Below are positions 59,622 to 64,000 of a stretch of 64,000 nt of DNA, piece after piece. Both the position numbers and the translations under genes were made by a program. The stretch lies in NCBI GenBank assembly GCA_031409875.1, contig JANNYB010000202.1, forward strand, positions 68,682 through 132,681, read 5' to 3'. The notes beneath the pieces were generated by a model, which did no database searches, had not been told where the DNA came from, and saw only the letters and a program-made list of their open reading frames with translations. The DNA comes from CALMEH01 sp031409875. Lineage in GTDB: Bacteria > Acidobacteriota > Blastocatellia > Pyrinomonadales > Pyrinomonadaceae. Within the stretch, counting starts at the first letter, position 1, and every line of letters starts with the position of its first letter.

Positions 59622-60668
59622 TTAAGCGAAAACAGGTTCGCGGCTATTGCTGTATATAAATTCTTGTTCGAGATAAGATTCGTTTTTTTCAAATTCATCT
59701 AAGGGAATAAATTTTTCTTCCCAATAACGCACCATCGCAATTTCGGAAAATATTCCCATATCGGGCGTAAGTTTTGCGCCGAGAAGATGTTCTAATGAAA
59801 GTTTCGGCATATTGACTCCGCTGGCAACCGTCAGCGGCATGGTTCCGGGAAAACGCGGATTGACTTCCAAAAGGCAAAATTGCCCGCGCCGGTTGCGTCG
59901 AAATTGAATATTTGCCGTGTATGAAAGACCGATGTGCGAAGCGATTCTTCGCGCATAAGTTTCTAATTCTTTGTGAAATACAGTTCTGCCCGTAACGGCA
60001 ATGCCCGAATCAACCTTCATTCGTTCACGCGGAATTGCGGCGATAATTTCGCTCGTTGCGGTTGCCAGAACATCAACCGAAAACTCTTCGCCGGGTAAAT
60101 ATTCTTGAATCAAAAGCGACGAATTGCGCTGTAATTTAGATAATTCGGCTTCATTTTCAACTTTCAAAATCCCTCTCGAACCTGCGCCTTCACGCGGCTT
60201 TATAAAAAGCGGAAAATCTTCTTTGTAAGCCTTGAATTTTTCATCGAAAACAGCAAAAGCGGGAACGGGAACGATGTTTTCGCAAGCCTTTAAAAGTTTG
60301 TATTTATCGAGACAAATTTCGAGAGACTCTTTCGACGTGAGCAAAATTCGCGTGCCGATTTTATTGAATTCTTCGCGCGTTTCGGCAATTTTCAGAAGCT
60401 CGAAGTCAACGGTCGGAACGAGAACGTCAATCTTGTTTCGGTAACAGTAAGAATGGATAAATTCGACAAATTCGAAACTTTTGGCGGAAGGTAAAATGAC
60501 GCGGCGATTTGCCGGAACGAAATAAAGTCCGGCGGCATTCGAGTCCATATCGCCGACGAAAAAATCTATTTCGCCGGTTTGTGAAAAATCGTTTCCGTTG
60601 CAAAATGCTTTTATAAACGAAACTGCCGAAGGTCCGCCGCCGCCTGTAATCATAACTTTTAATGACAT
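59622..60668 (-). CDS. ATP-grasp ligase, carbamoyl-phosphate-synthase-like
   Basis: 348 aa. The N-terminal preATP-grasp part starts MITGGGGPSAVSFIKAF; the ATP-grasp core has FIKPREGAGSRGIL near 155 and the metal-binding LLEVNPRFPGTMPL near 268-281 (Glu, Asn). It resembles PylC/carbamoyl-phosphate synthase large-subunit-like proteins that join a carboxylate to an amine using ATP. Product unknown. It sits between two signalling genes and may form part of a small-molecule or envelope-modification pathway with the PIG-L and PHP proteins nearby (inference). Confidence 0.8.
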   Translation of the reverse strand: MSLKVMITGGGGPSAVSFIKAFCNGNDFSQTGEIDFFVGDMDSNAAGLYFVPANRRVILPSAKSFEFVEFIHSYCYRNKIDVLVPTVDFELLKIAETREEFNKIGTRILLTSKESLEICLDKYKLLKACENIVPVPAFAVFDEKFKAYKEDFPLFIKPREGAGSRGILKVENEAELSKLQRNSSLLIQEYLPGEEFSVDVLATATSEIIAAIPRERMKVDSGIAVTGRTVFHKELETYARRIASHIGLSYTANIQFRRNRRGQFCLLEVNPRFPGTMPLTVASGVNMPKLSLEHLLGAKLTPDMGIFSEIAMVRYWEEKFIPLDEFEKNESYLEQEFIYSNSREPVFA

Positions 60669-60867
60669 AAATTTTCTCCAGAGAGCTTTAAATGATTTTG
60701 AGTTTGGTTTGGACAGATGTTGTCCGAAAACGATAAATGCAAATTTCGTGCCTTTTATTTTTTATGCTTAAATCGCGGTTATGCGGTTAATTTGAAGTAT
60801 TTTCGGAATAATGCGAACAAAACCAGGTTCATTTTGAAACAGCGTTTCTCAAAAAGAGAACCCGATG

Positions 60868-62241
60868 TTAGATTTTGATGTCATATTTTTTTATTTTGCG
60901 GTAGAAGGTTGCGCGTCCGATTCCGAGCCGGCGAATGGCTTCGGAAAAATTACCGTTTGCGCGGTGGATGCTTTCTTCGATGGCTTGTTTTTCAATTTCT
61001 TCCATATTTCGAGAATTTGAAAAAGATCCCGTTTGGAAAACTTCTTCGGAATCCGGGCAGTTTGCGGTAAAAACTCTATCCGGCAAATCTTCCGCGCCGA
61101 TAATTCCCTTTTGGGAAACGACCGTCGCGCGGTGAAGAACATTTTGCAATTCGCGGACATTGCCCGGAAAAGAATAATTTTTCAGCGCGGTCAGAGCTTC
61201 TTCCGATAAAACGAGCGATTTCCCGTTTTCGGCAAAATCGTTGAGAAATTTTTGCGCCAAAATCGGAATATCGTCTTTTCGTTCGCACAAAGACGGAAGT
61301 TCGAGTTCAAAAACGGCAATTCTGAAATATAAATCTTCGCGGAATTTTCCTTGTTTGACAAGGTTCGCCAAATCGCTATGCGTTGCGGTTATCAAACGAA
61401 AATCCGAATGAATATCGCTTGTTCCGCCAAGTCTCTGAAATGTTTTTTCCTGAAGAACGCGCAAAAGTTTTGCCTGCAAAGACAAACTCATTTCAGCAAC
61501 TTCATCGAGAAAAAGCGTGCCGCCGTCGGCAAGTTCGAGCTTTCCCTGTTTGCGCGAACTTGCGCCGGTAAAAGTTCCTTTTTCAAAACCTAAAAGTTCG
61601 GATTCGTGAAGCGATTCGGGAATTGCGGCACAATTCAAGGCAATGAAGGGCGCGTTTTTTCTGTTGCTCGTGTTATGTATGGCGCGGGCGACGAGTTCTT
61701 TTCCCGTGCCGCTTGCGCCGATAATCGAAACCGTAATATTACTGCTCGAAAGATTGTCCAGTTGTTTAAAAAGCATTTTCATCGGCTTTGATTCGCCAAT
61801 GAGTGTTTCATAACTTTGATTCGAATTTGCGCGTTCGCGCACGCGCAAAGATAATTTGTTTTTTTCGACGGCGTTGCGGACGGTTGTCAGAAGCCGCATC
61901 CGATCTAAAGGTTTTCCCAAATAATCGTCTGCGCCGGACTGCATTGCCGAAACGATTGTTCCGACGGAAACATCTGCGGTCATCATTATTACGGGCAGAT
62001 TTAAATTATCATTTTTGATTTTTTGAAGAATTGAAATGCCGTCAAAACCGGGCAAACCAAAATCGAGTAAAACAACAGAGGGTAAAATTTCACTTAATGA
62101 CTGAAGACATTCTTCGCCGGAAACAACTGTGAAAACTTTATAATCGGCAAGTTCGAGCCATCTTTTAACCAATTTCGACAAACTCGAATCGTCGTCAACA
62201 ATTAGTATCTTTGTGAAAGAAAGATAATTTAGGGGTTTCAT
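60868..62241 (-). CDS. NtrC-family sigma-54-dependent response regulator
   Basis: 457 aa. Receiver (KILIVDDDSSLSKLVKRWLE, phospho-Asp in VLLDFGLPG, about 12-125), AAA+ domain (Walker A IGASGTGKELVARAIH near 173-188; Walker B GTLFLDEVAEMS near 240), Fis-type helix-turn-helix at the C-terminus (NFSEAIRRLGIGRATFYRKIKK). The sigma-54 contact loop reads GTFTGA instead of the usual GAFTGA, a tolerated but weaker variant in other regulators. It should activate a sigma-54 promoter after phosphorylation; a likely kinase is at 56371. Confidence 0.9.
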   Translation of the reverse strand: MKPLNYLSFTKILIVDDDSSLSKLVKRWLELADYKVFTVVSGEECLQSLSEILPSVVLLDFGLPGFDGISILQKIKNDNLNLPVIMMTADVSVGTIVSAMQSGADDYLGKPLDRMRLLTTVRNAVEKNKLSLRVRERANSNQSYETLIGESKPMKMLFKQLDNLSSSNITVSIIGASGTGKELVARAIHNTSNRKNAPFIALNCAAIPESLHESELLGFEKGTFTGASSRKQGKLELADGGTLFLDEVAEMSLSLQAKLLRVLQEKTFQRLGGTSDIHSDFRLITATHSDLANLVKQGKFREDLYFRIAVFELELPSLCERKDDIPILAQKFLNDFAENGKSLVLSEEALTALKNYSFPGNVRELQNVLHRATVVSQKGIIGAEDLPDRVFTANCPDSEEVFQTGSFSNSRNMEEIEKQAIEESIHRANGNFSEAIRRLGIGRATFYRKIKKYDIKI

Positions 62242-62629
62242 TTTTACCTCTGCAACAAAGTTAATCGCAAAGCAGCAAAAATAAACTCATTTTAGCTAAT
62301 ACCTTGTAAATTCCCCACCCCTGCTCGAAATAATTGAAAATCAAAATCGAAATTTTACATATCAATAACAAAATTCGATTAGTATAAATCGAATAAAAAA
62401 ACTAAATTATAGGAGTTTATTTGCGAACTTTTAATTTTGGATACGCCGTCTTTGCAAATTGAAAAAGATGCTTTTTAATAACATTGGTTTTCAAATACAA
62501 CAAAGCAAAGCATAAACCAACGTAATTGTAATCTATTTTTTACAAAAGTCAATACTTATTTTACCAATGTTTTACAACAGTCAATACTTGTTTTACCAAT
62601 ATTAGGAATTTGCAGAAAAAAAGTTGCGT
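62242..62629. other. Intergenic region with a 32-bp tandem repeat
   Basis: AT-rich 388-bp gap. Two near-identical copies of a 32-bp unit (core AGTCAATACTT, then TTTTACCAAT) occupy about 62538-62602. They lie downstream of the receiver/PIG-L gene and upstream of the NtrC gene, so they may be regulator sites. No gene found. Confidence 0.5.
62538..62602 (+). repeat. Two tandem 32-bp repeats
   Basis: The units start at about 62538 and 62570 and differ at about four positions. Such paired sites can be operators or enhancer-binding sites for the NtrC-type protein encoded next door (inference). Confidence 0.65.
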
Positions 62630-63625
62630 TTATTCGCCTGTTCGCATAACTTCGAGAGGTTCGATGTCTTTGAAATTTGAAAATCTTCCCCAATATCTCG
62701 CGGTCGAGCGAATAATGTTTTCTTGCAGATAAGCTCTTTGGGCTTGCGTTTCATACATCGAAATCATATGTATTTTGCCGCTTATATGATTAGAAATATC
62801 CACAAAAAGCGACGGCTGAAACTGAATCGTGGTTGATGGCGATTGATAGCAATAGACGGTAGGAACGCCGCGCGATGCAACCATCGAGGCGCGATGCACA
62901 TTTCGATGATCTTGATGCGCTTCGTTGATTGAATGCGTGTAGATAACATTCGGATTAAAATCGTCAATGACGTTTTTTATCAAAGAAATTGTTTCCGGAC
63001 CTTCGGAAATTTTGGTGTCCGGCAAATCGCCGATAACGATTTGAGCATTCAAAATCTTGCCGACATTATAAATTTCCTGCACGCGCTTTTCGGCTTCGCC
63101 GCCTTGTTCGCCGTTGCTTGTAATTAAAAGACAAATTTTATCGTTGCGCCCGACGTGCCGCAAAAGCGAACCGCCGCAACCGATTTCCACATCGTCGGGA
63201 TGTGCGCCGATTGCCAAAACGCGCTTTTGATTAAAACGGCGTTCCTTGCTTGAACACGCCAAAATATTTTCCACTTTTTCGAGCAGAATATTTTTCTCGA
63301 AAGGTTTTATCAGAAAATCGTCAACCTTGTTTTGAATTGCCTGAAGCGGATAATTTATTTCTTCGTGCGCCGTAATCAGAATAAACGGAATCAGAGGATT
63401 GCACATTTTGCTTTGCAGAGACAAATCGAGTCCGTTCATATAAGGCAAATCAATGTCGCTGATAATCAAATCCCAATCGCCGTGCAAAGCCGCGTTCGCA
63501 CCGTCTCTGCCATCGGCGGCGTGAGTCATAAAATATTCGGGCTTTGAACCCAGCCAACGTAAAATCAGAGTAGCGTGCTGTATGTCGTCTTCTATCAGCA
63601 AAATTTTTATTTTCAAATTGCTCAT
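62630..63625 (-). CDS. Response-regulator receiver fused to a PIG-L deacetylase
   Basis: 331 aa from the ATG at 63625; the frame extends to 63769 but the extra part does not match a receiver. Receiver (ILLIEDDIQHATLILRWLG, phospho-Asp in LIISDIDLPYMNG, Lys in FLIKPFEKN; about 6-120), then a PIG-L/LmbE domain (VLAIGAHPDDVEIGCGGSLL near 138-157, the zinc-binding AHPDD motif; HSINEAHQDHRNVHRAS near 230-246). The combination suggests an N-deacetylase whose activity is switched by phosphorylation. Substrate unknown, perhaps a GlcNAc-type sugar. Confidence 0.85.
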   Translation of the reverse strand: MSNLKIKILLIEDDIQHATLILRWLGSKPEYFMTHAADGRDGANAALHGDWDLIISDIDLPYMNGLDLSLQSKMCNPLIPFILITAHEEINYPLQAIQNKVDDFLIKPFEKNILLEKVENILACSSKERRFNQKRVLAIGAHPDDVEIGCGGSLLRHVGRNDKICLLITSNGEQGGEAEKRVQEIYNVGKILNAQIVIGDLPDTKISEGPETISLIKNVIDDFNPNVIYTHSINEAHQDHRNVHRASMVASRGVPTVYCYQSPSTTIQFQPSLFVDISNHISGKIHMISMYETQAQRAYLQENIIRSTARYWGRFSNFKDIEPLEVMRTGE

Positions 63626-63883
63626 AACAAATAAAATTAATATTAAAACCGGAAATCCCACCGAAACCTTCAAACAACTTTTATGCCACATAAAATTTGC
63701 GCCGAAACAGGCTGAAAAACGACTTTGCGCGGCGGCGTTTATCATTTTGGTTGTTTCACGATATTTCATAATGGAACAGAATTTTCGGCTTAATCACAAA
63801 AAAATCCCGAATTTGTGAGACTTTCGGAATGGTTTGAAATTTGCATAAAAAATTTCGGCGTTCACGCCTTGAGGATAATTTTT

Positions 63884-64000
63884 ATGAACTTAAATCTTTT
63901 GGAAGATATGCACATTCATTCGACTTTTTCGGACGGCATAAATTCCGTTGAAGAAAATGTCCGCCAAGCCGAAACGGTCGGTTTGGCGAGAATGTGCTGT
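63884..64000 (+). CDS. PHP-domain protein (partial, 5' end)
   Basis: 39 codons to the window edge. The start MNLNLLEDMHIHSTFSDG carries the first metal-binding motif of PHP phosphoesterases (HIHSxxSDG), followed by NSVEENVRQAETVGL. GAGGA about 8 nt before the ATG is a good ribosome site. Possibly a histidinol-phosphatase-like or HisK-type enzyme. Confidence 0.75.
   Translation, partial: MNLNLLEDMHIHSTFSDGINSVEENVRQAETVGLARMCC

Noticed and set aside
1..64000. tRNA, rRNA, IS transposase, prophage or replication origin
   Set aside because: None of the usual motifs (tRNA arms and CCA ends, DDE or HUH transposases, phage structural genes, DnaA-box clusters) was recognised; a covariance search would be needed for proof.

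Overview
The window looks like chromosome from a Gram-negative bacterium of moderately low GC. It carries Wza-type outer-membrane export, an outer-membrane beta-barrel domain, ECF sigma/anti-sigma pairs and DUF4097/DUF58 genes. I lean towards Acidobacteriota (Blastocatellia-like), but no rRNA or other marker gene is present, so that is inference. I found no tRNA, rRNA, CRISPR array, IS transposase or prophage.

Layout. (1) About 0.7-29.2 kb, almost all on the minus strand, is an exopolysaccharide locus. It holds Wza and Wzz/GumC-like export genes, a polyprenyl-phosphate sugar-1-phosphate transferase, a Wzx flippase, two O-antigen ligase/polymerase-type proteins, several GT2/GT4 and one WecG-type glycosyltransferase, an FkbM and a second methyltransferase, a sugar epimerase, a NodB deacetylase, two CelD-like acyltransferases, a GH10 lipoprotein and a beta-helix protein. 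A sigma-like HTH protein, a small zinc-finger protein and a FadD-type ligase lie inside it. (2) 29.3-37.5 kb: a reductase/beta-barrel fusion, ComM, an ECF sigma/anti-sigma/DUF4097 operon and a DUF58 protein. (3) 37.5-43.3 kb: an accessory island with a BrnT/BrnA-like toxin-antitoxin pair, an integron integrase, an attI-like region with a candidate Pc promoter, and a cassette array. Three attC sites of 112-113 bp separate cassettes carrying an HNH nuclease, a restriction-modification set with its own ribbon-helix-helix gene, a MazEF-like pair and a DUF433/DUF5615 pair. The R'' box of each attC is the exact or near-exact reverse complement of the GTT box that opens the same cassette, as expected for real cassettes. 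(4) 43.4-56.2 kb: metabolic and unassigned genes (aldehyde dehydrogenase, acyl-CoA dehydrogenase, TPR protein, MFS transporter, VOC protein, a protein resembling red chlorophyll catabolite reductase). (5) 56.4-64 kb: a signalling block with a large hybrid histidine kinase, an ATP-grasp protein, an NtrC-type regulator, a receiver/PIG-L fusion and the start of a PHP-domain gene.

Two themes cut across the window. First, it is full of short non-coding repeats: TGTCAGAA-bounded palindromes (two of them inside genes), multi-hairpin elements with a GCTTCGC core, long perfect inverted repeats flush with gene ends, and many tandem repeats with 7-bp units. Second, at least three cassette genes start only 6-7 nt after a promoter-like -10 box with no Shine-Dalgarno sequence, which suggests leaderless transcripts. 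The best candidate for a poorly described system is the integron and the way its island joins the 3' end of the DUF58 gene.
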